A stretch of 8,581 nucleotides of DNA, taken from NCBI GenBank assembly GCA_934636065.1, contig CAKTZW010000061.1, forward strand, positions 1-8,581, written 5' to 3'. The notes below the pieces were generated by a model. The model was not told where the DNA came from and did not search any database. It saw only the letters and a list, made by a program, of their open reading frames with translations. This document shows, one piece after another, positions 1 to 5,665 of this stretch; the first letter of the stretch is position 1, and every line of letters begins with the position of its first letter. The position numbers and the translations under genes were made by a program. Source of the stretch: an uncultured Labedella sp. Lineage in GTDB: Bacteria > Actinomycetota > Actinomycetes > Actinomycetales > Microbacteriaceae.

Positions 1-59
1 GGTTCCGTCAGCTCGTCCTGCTCGACGCCGTAGTTGGTGGTGATGACGAGAGCGCTCAT
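1..59 (-). CDS. DJ-1/PfpI-family type 1 glutamine amidotransferase-like protein (N-terminus only)
   Basis: Only the first 19 codons are in the window, reading MSALVITTNYGVEQDELTE; the gene continues off the left edge. The Asn-Tyr-Gly-Val-Glu-Gln-Asp-Glu-Leu stretch right after a first hydrophobic beta strand is typical of stand-alone DJ-1/PfpI proteins of the YhbO type, which act in the cytoplasm as stress-linked proteases, deglycases or chaperones. The catalytic Cys and His lie outside the window, so activity cannot be judged. The ATG is supported by an AGAGGAG Shine-Dalgarno a few bases upstream (near 64-71, read on the minus strand). It is the last gene seen in a minus-strand run that includes other envelope or stress-type genes. 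Confidence 0.7.
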   Translation of the reverse strand, partial: MSALVITTNYGVEQDELTE

Positions 60-78
60 CGGTTCTCCTCTTTTCTGT

Positions 79-107
79 GGGCTCGATTTCCTCGGGCTCG
101 ATTCCTC
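79..107. repeat. Imperfect 15-bp tandem duplication in the leader of the PfpI-like gene
   Basis: GGGCTCGATTTCCTC (79-93) is followed directly by GGGCTCGATTCCTC (94-107), the same unit minus one T. Read on the minus strand each copy carries a purine-rich GAGGAA core, so the leader of the PfpI-like gene has two extra Shine-Dalgarno-like boxes upstream of the proper one. Confidence 0.6.
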
Positions 108-191
108 TGGGCCTTTGGCCTGGGGCTGCCGCGACGTCCATGGGGTCGCCGCGTCGTCGCGCGCGACGCCGGTCGTCAGCAGGGCACAGCG

Positions 192-488
192 TCAGACGAG
201 GGCGCGCACCGCGTCCGTCACGTCGAGCGACTGCGCGACCTCGACGGCGCGGTCGTACCGTTCACCCGACAGGGCGACGTAGACCCGCCCGACGTGCTCG
301 ACGAATCCGAGGACGCGGTCGTCGGTCGTGACACGCAGCACGCTCGGTGTGACCCGGTCGAGGACGAGTTCGTCGTGCGCCTCGGTCTCGACGACGCCGG
401 CGCGGATCGTCGCGGTGCGGCTCCCGATCGGAGAGGCGACCGTGAGCGGAGCCGCGGACCTCGGTGCTGTCTCGACATCCATCGTCAT
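192..488 (-). CDS. Conserved small protein of unknown function (98 aa)
   Basis: I do not recognise a named family. The protein begins MTMDVETAPRS. From about residue 40 it has an alternating beta-rich pattern (LVLDRVTPSVLRVTTDDRVL, then GFVEHVGRVYVALSGERYDRAVEVAQSL) and ends in a short helix-like segment. There is no signal peptide, membrane helix or cysteine cluster, so it is probably cytoplasmic. From memory, short proteins with the same 'RVTT..VLGFVE..GRVYVAL.G.RYDRAVEV' pattern occur in other Microbacteriaceae. The ATG at 488 is chosen over a longer reading from 521 because GAGGGGAG lies just upstream (near 493-501); ATG at 482, two codons on, is also possible. It sits about 160 bp downstream of the DUF3618 gene on the same strand, with no evident terminator between them. 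Confidence 0.7.
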   Translation of the reverse strand: MTMDVETAPRSAAPLTVASPIGSRTATIRAGVVETEAHDELVLDRVTPSVLRVTTDDRVLGFVEHVGRVYVALSGERYDRAVEVAQSLDVTDAVRALV

Positions 489-651
489 CGTGCTCTCCCC
501 TCGATCCGCGCGTTCCTCCACCGTAGGACGCCGCCGCCGCGGGAGGCACCCGCTTGACAGGCGTCGGGGACGGCGGTACCCGACGAGGGCCGGTGGGCGA
601 CGAGTAGCGAGGCGATGCGTGGGGGACGGTCGCGGGCGAGCGGCCCGCGCG

Positions 652-951
652 TCAGCGCCGCGCGACGCGGACGACGAGCACGACGGCGAAGACCAGCACG
701 CTCGCTCCGGCGACGGCCACGGCGGCCGCGGGGACGGGCCGCTCCGCCGCCCGGGCGGTCACCCGGGATCGGACGTCGTTCCAGCGGCGCCGGGGGTCGA
801 GCTTCCTCTCGAGCGCGTCGAGAGTGTCGGCGAGCTCCGCACGGACGGCGTCCACCTCGTCTCGCTCCTCGCCTGACCGGCTGATCGAGCGAGCGGCGTC
901 GTCGCGCGCCGATCCCGCACCGCCCGGACCGTCAGCGGCGGGAGCTGTCAT
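652..951 (-). CDS. DUF3618 domain-containing membrane protein
   Basis: This 99-residue protein has three parts. An acidic and basic, disordered N-terminus covers residues 1-34. The DUF3618 motif is at about 36-62, with the hallmark 'RAEL..TLDALERKLDPRRRW.DV'. A single C-terminal membrane helix runs over about 73-95, followed by a short Arg-rich end. The family is actinobacterial and of unknown function; the layout predicts a cytoplasmic helical segment tethered to the inner face of the membrane. The ATG at 951 has AGAAGG about 7 nt upstream, inside the 3' end of the holin-like gene, which it overlaps by 20 bp. The two are therefore almost certainly co-translated. DUF3618 next to a holin-X-like protein is a recurrent actinobacterial pair, which supports both calls. 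Confidence 0.85.
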   Translation of the reverse strand: MTAPAADGPGGAGSARDDAARSISRSGEERDEVDAVRAELADTLDALERKLDPRRRWNDVRSRVTARAAERPVPAAAVAVAGASVLVFAVVLVVRVARR

Positions 952-1366
952 ATTCGCCTTCTCCCTTGATGGCGCGGATGTCGGACTTGACGTTCTCGAC
1001 GGCCTCGGTCGGAACCGGCGGTACGCCGGTCTTGAGGGCCTTGAGCCCCACGAGCGCGAGCACGATCACGAGGATGAGGACCACGCCGCCGACGATGAGG
1101 GCGGCGGCCCACGCCGGCAGGACCAGGGACAGCGCGATGATGGCCGCGGCGAGGACGATCTGCAGGAAGATGATGCCGAGGATCGCTGCGCCGACCAGCA
1201 TGCCGACCCCGACGCCGGCGGCCTTGGCCTTCGCCGTCATCTCCTGCTTCGCCAGCTGGATCTCGCCCCGGATCAACCGGGAGACGAGGTCGGGAATGCT
1301 CCCGATGAGGGAGCCGAGTGACCGGTCCCGGAGACTCGGGCGCTCGTCGGTGGAACGTGCGGACAT
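932..1366 (-). CDS. Phage-holin-like / Actinobacterial holin-X family membrane protein
   Basis: The protein is 144 residues long. The N-terminal half contains the amphipathic signature 'LVSRLIRGEIQLAKQEMTAKAKAAGVGVGM' (about residues 27-56). Two strongly hydrophobic membrane helices follow at about 51-78 and 85-110, then a polar tail. This fits the Phage_holin_3_6/holin-X families, which in actinobacteria are mostly chromosomal membrane proteins of unknown role and not lysis holins; no endolysin or other phage gene is nearby. The start at 1366 is preferred over the upstream ATG at 1444 because AGAGGA lies about 7 nt before it and the extra 26 residues of the longer form look non-coding (Pro, Gly and Ser rich). 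The 3' end overlaps the DUF3618 gene by 20 bp. Confidence 0.85.
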   Translation of the reverse strand: MSARSTDERPSLRDRSLGSLIGSIPDLVSRLIRGEIQLAKQEMTAKAKAAGVGVGMLVGAAILGIIFLQIVLAAAIIALSLVLPAWAAALIVGGVVLILVIVLALVGLKALKTGVPPVPTEAVENVKSDIRAIKGEGEYDSSRR

Positions 1367-1468
1367 GGTCGGTCCTCTCGTCGATGGTCCGGTGTGGATC
1401 AATGCTCCCGCGCCCGCCGGCGAACGACAAACGCGAGGCCGCACCGTTTCACCCCCGGAGAGCAGGCC

Positions 1469-2947
1469 CTATACTTCCGGGCGCTGCTGTCCCCGGCCCC
1501 GCTCCTCGGTGCCCCTCTCGCCCGGGCGCTCGTCGTCGCGCGGGTCGGGAGCGCCATGGCGAGGCTGGAAGGTCCCCGTCCTCATGCCGGCGCGAGCGCG
1601 GGCGGGGGGAAGCAGACCCAGACGGAAGCCGCTCTTCGGCAGGGCGGGGAACCGGGTGAGCGCGATGTCGAGATCCTGCTCCGGAACGTAGTAGTCGAGC
1701 CGGGCGAGCTCGAGCAGCGCCGTCTCCAGGATCGCCACCGTGGCCCGCTCACCCGGGCACCGGTGCCCGCGCAGGGGGTCCCCGGCGCCCTGCGGCACGA
1801 GGGTGAAGGGGTCGCCGTCCCAGTCGCGGAAGCGATCGGGACGGAACACCGTGGCGTCGCCCCAGATGCGCTCGTCGTGATTGGTCGCGTAGAGGTCGAG
1901 GAGCACCCAGTCGCCCGGCTCGAAGGTGCGATCGCGCCAGTCGAAGCGTCGTCGCGCGGTACCGCCGACGACCGGGAAGAAGGGGTAGCACCGGCGCACC
2001 TCGTGGGTGAGGAGGAGCGCGTCGCGATCGGGGGAGGCACCCGAACGCAAGCGGCGGCGCCAGTTCGGCCACCGGTGCAGCGCGTGGGCGCCGAACACGA
2101 CGAAACGGGCCACCGCGACGGTCGGTCGCAGGACGTTGAGCAGCTCGACGGCCGCGACGTCGAGGGGCAGCAGTTCGTCGTCGTCGCCGCGAGCCGTCGC
2201 CAGCCGACGGACCGGCGACTGGACCGCCACGGGCGATGACTCCTTGCGTCCCGAGCGCCGCAATCGCTCCGCCTCGCGCCGCTCGGCCGCGACGACGTCC
2301 CGCGCCCACCGTTCTGCGCTCCGCCGCCGACCACGCGTGAGCCAGTTCGAGGGACCGAACGATCCGGCGTGCTCGATCATCGCGGCGAGCTCCGCGCTCA
2401 GGCGGCCGACGTCCACGCGGGAGGGAGCGATGCCCACCCACCGCAGGGCGACGCGTGTGAGCAGGGTCGTGAGCTCGTCGTGCAGGACCACCTCGCCGGT
2501 CCAGGTCCTGACGGTCCTCGCCCACTCGTTGCGGAAGATGCTCTGCACGTCCGCGATCGCGTCGTCGTCCATGAGGAGCTCGACGAAGAGGGACTTGCGT
2601 CGCCGGTGCGCCACACTCGAGAGCGACTGCACGCTGCTCTCGTCCTGCAGCAGATGCATGACGGAGGTCGGCATGGCGCGCTCCCGGCCGAAGCGGTCGC
2701 CGTCGTAGAAGACCCGTGCGGCCTCTGCGCCGTAGACGACGGTCGCGGGCCGCATCAGGAGACGCGTCTCGAAGAGGTCGGTGTCCGCGCGCTGGAACCG
2801 GTTCCGGCCGAAGAGGTACCCCTCCGTGAGCAGCGCGATCGAGCTGTCGAGGCCCGCGATCCGCCCGTGGACGGAGCTGCGGCGGCCGGAGCTGCGGGAG
2901 ACCCCGGCGGTCGAGCCCGATCCGGACGACCCCCTCGTCCCGCTCAT
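1469..2947 (-). CDS. CYP152-type cytochrome P450 (fatty-acid peroxygenase)
   Basis: This 492-residue protein matches the CYP152 class, whose members use hydrogen peroxide directly to hydroxylate fatty acids at the alpha or beta carbon. Visible family marks are 'DSSIALL.EGYLFGRNR' (about 34-50), 'FYDGDRFGRERAMP' (80-93), 'AHRRRKSLF' (113-121), 'VELLNVLRPTVAVARFVVFGAHALH' (267-291), 'EVRRCYPFFPVVGG' with the ExxR pair E316/R319, 'WVLLDLYATNHDERIWGD' (347-364), and the haem loop 'PQGAGDPLRGHRCPGE' with thiolate Cys397. Arg274-Pro275 is the CYP152 pair that binds the substrate carboxylate in place of the usual acid-alcohol pair. Gln107 falls where hydroxylases have Gln and the decarboxylase OleT has His, so hydroxylation is expected. 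The enzyme is soluble, with no membrane anchor. Two oddities stand out: a Ser/Gly/Arg-rich N-terminus of about 25 residues, and an Arg/Pro/Glu-rich tail after about residue 450, making it longer than the usual 410-430. The ATG at 2947 has only a weak GAGG upstream. It lies 102 bp behind the permeases on the same strand. Confidence 0.9.
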   Translation of the reverse strand: MSGTRGSSGSGSTAGVSRSSGRRSSVHGRIAGLDSSIALLTEGYLFGRNRFQRADTDLFETRLLMRPATVVYGAEAARVFYDGDRFGRERAMPTSVMHLLQDESSVQSLSSVAHRRRKSLFVELLMDDDAIADVQSIFRNEWARTVRTWTGEVVLHDELTTLLTRVALRWVGIAPSRVDVGRLSAELAAMIEHAGSFGPSNWLTRGRRRSAERWARDVVAAERREAERLRRSGRKESSPVAVQSPVRRLATARGDDDELLPLDVAAVELLNVLRPTVAVARFVVFGAHALHRWPNWRRRLRSGASPDRDALLLTHEVRRCYPFFPVVGGTARRRFDWRDRTFEPGDWVLLDLYATNHDERIWGDATVFRPDRFRDWDGDPFTLVPQGAGDPLRGHRCPGERATVAILETALLELARLDYYVPEQDLDIALTRFPALPKSGFRLGLLPPARARAGMRTGTFQPRHGAPDPRDDERPGERGTEERGRGQQRPEV

Positions 2948-3049
2948 CGGGCCGACCTCGTCGTCGCTGCGTCATCCCTCATGGTGCCGACGATGCTCGG
3001 CCGGGTGGATCCGCTCAAGCGGTTGACACCTCCGAGGCGGAGGCGCGCG

Positions 3050-4090
3050 TCAGCCCTTGCGGGCCTGGGTGGCGACGCCCTCGATGAAGTAGCGCTGGCC
3101 GAAGGCGAAGAGGATGAGCATCGGGATCGTCACGATGACGCTCGCGACCATGACGAACTGGTAGTCGCCGTGCCCGCCGTTCGTCGGACTGAACGTCGTC
3201 ATCGCATAGGAGATCCCGAGCGGCACGGTGAAGCCCTCCACCGACCCGGCGTTCAGGTAGATGAGCGCGCCCTGCAGGTTGTTCCAGCTCGCCTGGAACT
3301 CGAACAGGAAGATGATGACGAACGAGGGAATCGACAGCGGCAGCGCGATGCGGCGGAACAGACCGAAGTAGCTCGCGCCGTCGAGACGGGCCGCCTCGAA
3401 CAGCTCCTTGGGGAGACCGAGGTAGAACTGCCGCTGCAGGAAGATGTAGAACGCCGAGCCGAACAAGTTCGCCGCGAACAGGGGTAGCGACGTCCCCAGC
3501 AGTCCCAGGTTCTTCCAGATGAGGTACTGCGGCACCATCGTGACGGCGCCCGGAAGCATCATGGTGGCGAGTACGAGACCGAAGAGCAGATTCCGGCCGG
3601 GGAAGCGGAAGTACGCGAAGCCGAAGGCGACGAGCGAGCTCGAGATCGCGACGAACGCGGCGGCGAGCAGCGCGATCACGACGCTGTTCCCGATCCATGA
3701 CAGAAGCGGGAGCTGGTTCCACACCTCGGCGTAGTTGCCGGGGAGGATCGTGTTCGGGATGAGGCGGTTGTCGAACACCTCGCCGCGCGGCTTGAGGCTC
3801 GCCGCCACGAGCCAGACGAACGGGTACAGGAACAGCGCCGAGAAGCCCGCGAGCAGCACCCACAACAGGCCCTTGAGCACGGCTCGGCGTCGGCGGTACT
3901 TGCCGTCGCCTGCGAACTGGCGCTCCCCGCGGGCGGGGCCCGCGGGGTGGTCGGCGAGTTCCGCGTCCATCTCGGGCGGAAGACCCACGATGGGCCCGCT
4001 GTCGATCGAGACGTCCTCGCGCGTCGCGCCGGCGCCGGTCCTGGTGCCGCCGGTCGTGGTGCTCGCGTTCGTGCCGGTCGAGGCGCTCAT
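3050..4090 (-). CDS. Carbohydrate ABC transporter permease (MalG/CUT1 type)
   Basis: This is the second inner-membrane subunit of a CUT1 sugar importer, 346 residues. Six hydrophobic segments run from about residue 71 to 332. The conserved cytoplasmic EAA loop, which docks on the ATPase, is at about 227-254 ('LPKELFEAARLDGASYFGLFRRIALPLSIP', with E232-A-A and G238). A cytoplasmic N-terminus of about 70 residues, rich in Thr, Gly and Ser, precedes the first helix and is longer than in most MalG-like proteins (about 275-300 residues overall). The ATG at 4090 is chosen because it overlaps the stop of the other permease as ATGA and has GAGGGAG about 8 nt upstream; a longer open frame reaching 4546 is only the shadow of that permease. 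No ATPase gene is present, as is common for actinobacterial CUT1 systems that share an MsiK-type ATPase. The substrate cannot be told from sequence. Confidence 0.93.
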   Translation of the reverse strand: MSASTGTNASTTTGGTRTGAGATREDVSIDSGPIVGLPPEMDAELADHPAGPARGERQFAGDGKYRRRRAVLKGLLWVLLAGFSALFLYPFVWLVAASLKPRGEVFDNRLIPNTILPGNYAEVWNQLPLLSWIGNSVVIALLAAAFVAISSSLVAFGFAYFRFPGRNLLFGLVLATMMLPGAVTMVPQYLIWKNLGLLGTSLPLFAANLFGSAFYIFLQRQFYLGLPKELFEAARLDGASYFGLFRRIALPLSIPSFVIIFLFEFQASWNNLQGALIYLNAGSVEGFTVPLGISYAMTTFSPTNGGHGDYQFVMVASVIVTIPMLILFAFGQRYFIEGVATQARKG

Positions 4091-5034
4091 CGGTTGTCTC
4101 CCTCGTAGTACACGAATCGGTTGCTCATCTTCACCTGCACGAGCGTGATGAGCAGGATGATCACGAAGAGCAGCCAGGCCATCGCCGCGGCGAACCCGAA
4201 GTTGAACTGGCGGAAGGCCTGCTGGAACAGGTACACGCCGTAGAACAGGGACGACTCGGGCGACGCATTCGTCTGGTCGCGCCAGAACAGCAGGTAGGCC
4301 TGATCGAACACCTGAAGGGCGCCGATCGTCAGGACGATGACGTTGAAGAAGATGGCGCCGGAGATCATCGGGACCGTGATCGAGAAGAACTGGCGCACGG
4401 GGCCGGCGCCGTCGAGCGCCGAGACCTCGTAGAGCTCGACGGGCACGTTCTTGAGTGCGGCGAGGAAGATGACCATCGTTCCGGCGACGCCCCACAGGGT
4501 CATGAGGACGATCGACGGCTTCACCCAGTCGGGGTCGATGAGCCATTGCGGACCCTCGATGCCGATGGAGCGGAGGGCCTGGTTGATGGCGCCGGTGTTG
4601 CCGTTCAGCAGCAGGAGGAACATCGCCGCGGTCGCGACGGTCGGCGTCATCTTCGGGAGGTAGAACACGGTGCGGAAGAACCCGGCGCCGCGGCCGACGC
4701 GGTTGAGGACGAAGGCGAGCAGGAGGGCGAACGCGATCTCGAACGGCACGGCGAGGATCGCGTAGAAGAGCGTGTTGCCGAGCGAGAGGGCGACCTTGGG
4801 ATCCTCGAACAGCGCGGCGTAGTTGTCGATGCCGGTGGGGGACATGGCCCCCGTGGCCAGGTTGTAGTCGCTCAGCGAGATGACGAGGCTATACCCCATC
4901 GCGCCGGCCGTGAAGACGAGGAAGCCGATGATCCACGGGCTGATGAACAGGTAGCCGGCGATGGCCTCGCGCCTGTTGTACTTGCGCACCCGGATCTCGG
5001 AGACCGGGGTGTGCTCGGTTCGCGTCTGCGACAT
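4087..5034 (-). CDS. Carbohydrate ABC transporter permease (MalF/CUT1 type)
   Basis: This is the first permease subunit, 315 residues, with six predicted membrane helices. The first is about residues 27-50 ('YLFISPWIIGFLVFTAGAMGYSLVISL') and the last ends near 305. The EAA loop is at about 198-226 ('VPVELYEVSALDGAGPVRQFFSITVPMISG'), with the usual Gly and the Pro before the final hydrophobic stretch. It pairs with the downstream permease through a 4-base ATGA stop/start overlap, so the two are coupled. The ATG at 5034 is preferred over 5112 because homologous permeases start a short distance before the 'REAIAGYLFISP' segment. Its AGGAGG is rather far away (about 11-12 nt), and an in-frame GTG lies almost on top of that AGGAGG, too close to be used. 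The promoter region at 5035-5200 carries a LacI-type operator. Confidence 0.93.
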   Translation of the reverse strand: MSQTRTEHTPVSEIRVRKYNRREAIAGYLFISPWIIGFLVFTAGAMGYSLVISLSDYNLATGAMSPTGIDNYAALFEDPKVALSLGNTLFYAILAVPFEIAFALLLAFVLNRVGRGAGFFRTVFYLPKMTPTVATAAMFLLLLNGNTGAINQALRSIGIEGPQWLIDPDWVKPSIVLMTLWGVAGTMVIFLAALKNVPVELYEVSALDGAGPVRQFFSITVPMISGAIFFNVIVLTIGALQVFDQAYLLFWRDQTNASPESSLFYGVYLFQQAFRQFNFGFAAAMAWLLFVIILLITLVQVKMSNRFVYYEGDNR

Positions 5035-5094
5035 CGTGTGGTGCACCCTCCTCGAGCGGGCCGTGGATCGCGAGCCCATCCGGACGCTATTGCC

Positions 5095-5145
5095 GAGAAA
5101 CGACTCGCTCAACTCGTTGCTTTCCGCGGAGAAGCGTGCTTCCCC
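5095..5145 (-). promoter_or_regulatory. Weaker operator-like copies between the permease promoter and start
   Basis: Two degenerate versions of the operator at 5180-5197 lie closer to the permease start. At 5128-5145, arms GGAGAAGC and GCTTCCCC flank a GT spacer, a near-perfect dyad two bases longer than the main site. At 5095-5108, GAGAAACGACTCGC matches the 14-base operator core at 10 positions. Dyad centres are near 5101, 5136 and 5188. They may be auxiliary repressor sites; the 5095 copy is the least certain. Confidence 0.4.
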
Positions 5146-5179
5146 TGCTGCTCCTGCCGATTGTCAAGGGGCTGATATC

Positions 5180-5197
5180 GCGAGAAGCGCTTCTCCG
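5180..5197 (-). promoter_or_regulatory. LacI-type operator before the permease genes
   Basis: GCGAGAAGCGCTTCTCCG contains the perfect 14-bp palindrome GAGAAGCGCTTCTC (5182-5195) with a central CG, the usual form of a LacI-family operator. The identical 18 bases occur upstream of the binding-protein gene at 7173-7190. The site lies about 150 bp before the permease ATG and also upstream of the divergent CsbD gene, so it could affect both. GATATC follows immediately on the minus strand where the other copy has its -10-like TAACTT. The repressor gene is not in the window. Confidence 0.8.
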
Positions 5198-5317
5198 CAC
5201 GGGTGCTAGAGGGTCGGTCCGGATCGCGCAAGGCCCAGCGCTCGCGGATGGGCACGGCGTAGCGTCGCTTGCACGTCGGAGATCCCACCGGCGGTCGGAC
5301 CAACGAAGGGAGATCAC

Positions 5318-5488
5318 ATGGGTGCGGATGACAAGGTGGAGAACACCACCGAGAAGCTCGTCGGCAAGGCCAAGGAGGCCTTCGGCAACGCGACGAACGA
5401 CGACGAGAAGGTCGCCGAGGGTCGTGCCGATCAGTCGAAGGCCGACCTCAAGCAGGCCGGCGAGAACGTCAAGGACGCCTTCAAGTAA
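5318..5488 (+). CDS. CsbD family stress protein (56 aa)
   Basis: The product begins MGADDKVENTTEKLVGKAKE, then AFGNATNDDEKVAEGRADQS, and ends KADLKQAGENVKDAFK. The 'DK.E...EKLVGKAKE..G..T.DE...EG.ADQ.K...KQAGE..KDAFK' pattern is the CsbD fold: a small, hydrophilic, helical protein with high Lys, Glu, Asp and Ala content, induced by general stress in Bacillus and of unknown molecular role. The ATG has GAAGGGAG about 5 nt upstream. It is oppositely oriented to everything around it: divergent from the permeases (283 bp between starts) and convergent with the binding-protein gene (177 bp between stops). A strong terminator follows 17 bp after the stop. It therefore interrupts the sugar-transport locus. 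No convincing sigma-factor motif could be assigned in front of it. Confidence 0.92.
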   Translation: MGADDKVENTTEKLVGKAKEAFGNATNDDEKVAEGRADQSKADLKQAGENVKDAFK

Positions 5489-5505
5489 GCAGGCGACCTC
5501 GAAGG

Positions 5506-5539
5506 GGGGCCCGGGAGCAGACGCTCCCGGGCCCCTTTT
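5506..5539 (+). terminator. Rho-independent terminator of the CsbD gene
   Basis: A perfect 13-bp stem, GGGGCCCGGGAGC (5506-5518) with GCTCCCGGGCCCC (5523-5535), has a 4-base AGAC loop and is followed by TTTT. It begins 17 bp after the CsbD stop codon. Confidence 0.9.
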
Positions 5540-5612
5540 CGCGCCCGCCGGCTCCTGACCCCCTCGACACCTCCGGTCCCCGAGCGTGTCGGCGACCGGT
5601 CACGTCGAACGA

Positions 5613-5646
5613 GAGGGGCCCGGGAGCATGCGCTCCCGGGCCCCTC
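5613..5646 (-). terminator. Terminator hairpin of the sugar-binding-protein gene
   Basis: A perfect 15-bp stem, GAGGGGCCCGGGAGC (5613-5627) with GCTCCCGGGCCCCTC (5632-5646), lies about 20 bp after the binding-protein stop on the minus strand. The sequence beyond the stem has only a few T residues, so it is a weaker classical terminator than the one at 5506-5539, but the stem is very stable. Its inner 13 bp are identical to that other stem. Confidence 0.75.
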
Positions 5647-5665
5647 CGCTCGTGCGGGCTACCGG

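Noticed and set aside
328..876. Long plus-strand open frames opposite the small minus-strand genes
   Set aside because: They are Arg/Pro-rich shadows typical of GC-rich DNA, without a Shine-Dalgarno, and opposite genes with recognisable domains.
932..1366. The holin-like gene as evidence of a prophage
   Set aside because: No lysin, capsid, integrase or att site is present, and the pairing with DUF3618 is a common chromosomal arrangement in actinobacteria.
1469..1474. TATAGG overlapping the P450 stop codon as a -10 box for the holin-like operon
   Set aside because: No matching -35 box at 16-18 bases could be found, so it was not listed as a promoter.
3011..3028. CCGCT/AGCGG hairpin and a plus-strand TTGACA between the permeases and the P450
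   Set aside because: The hairpin has a 2-base loop and no T-run, so it is not a terminator; the TTGACA points to the plus strand where no gene follows.
4091..4546. Longer N-terminal reading of the MalG-type permease from 4546
   Set aside because: The added residues are the out-of-frame shadow of the upstream permease; the ATGA overlap and Shine-Dalgarno at 4090 fix the start.
5161..5166. TTGACA on the minus strand as the -35 box of the permease promoter
   Set aside because: No acceptable -10 box is found 16-19 bases downstream; that stretch is GC-rich and falls in the auxiliary operator dyad.
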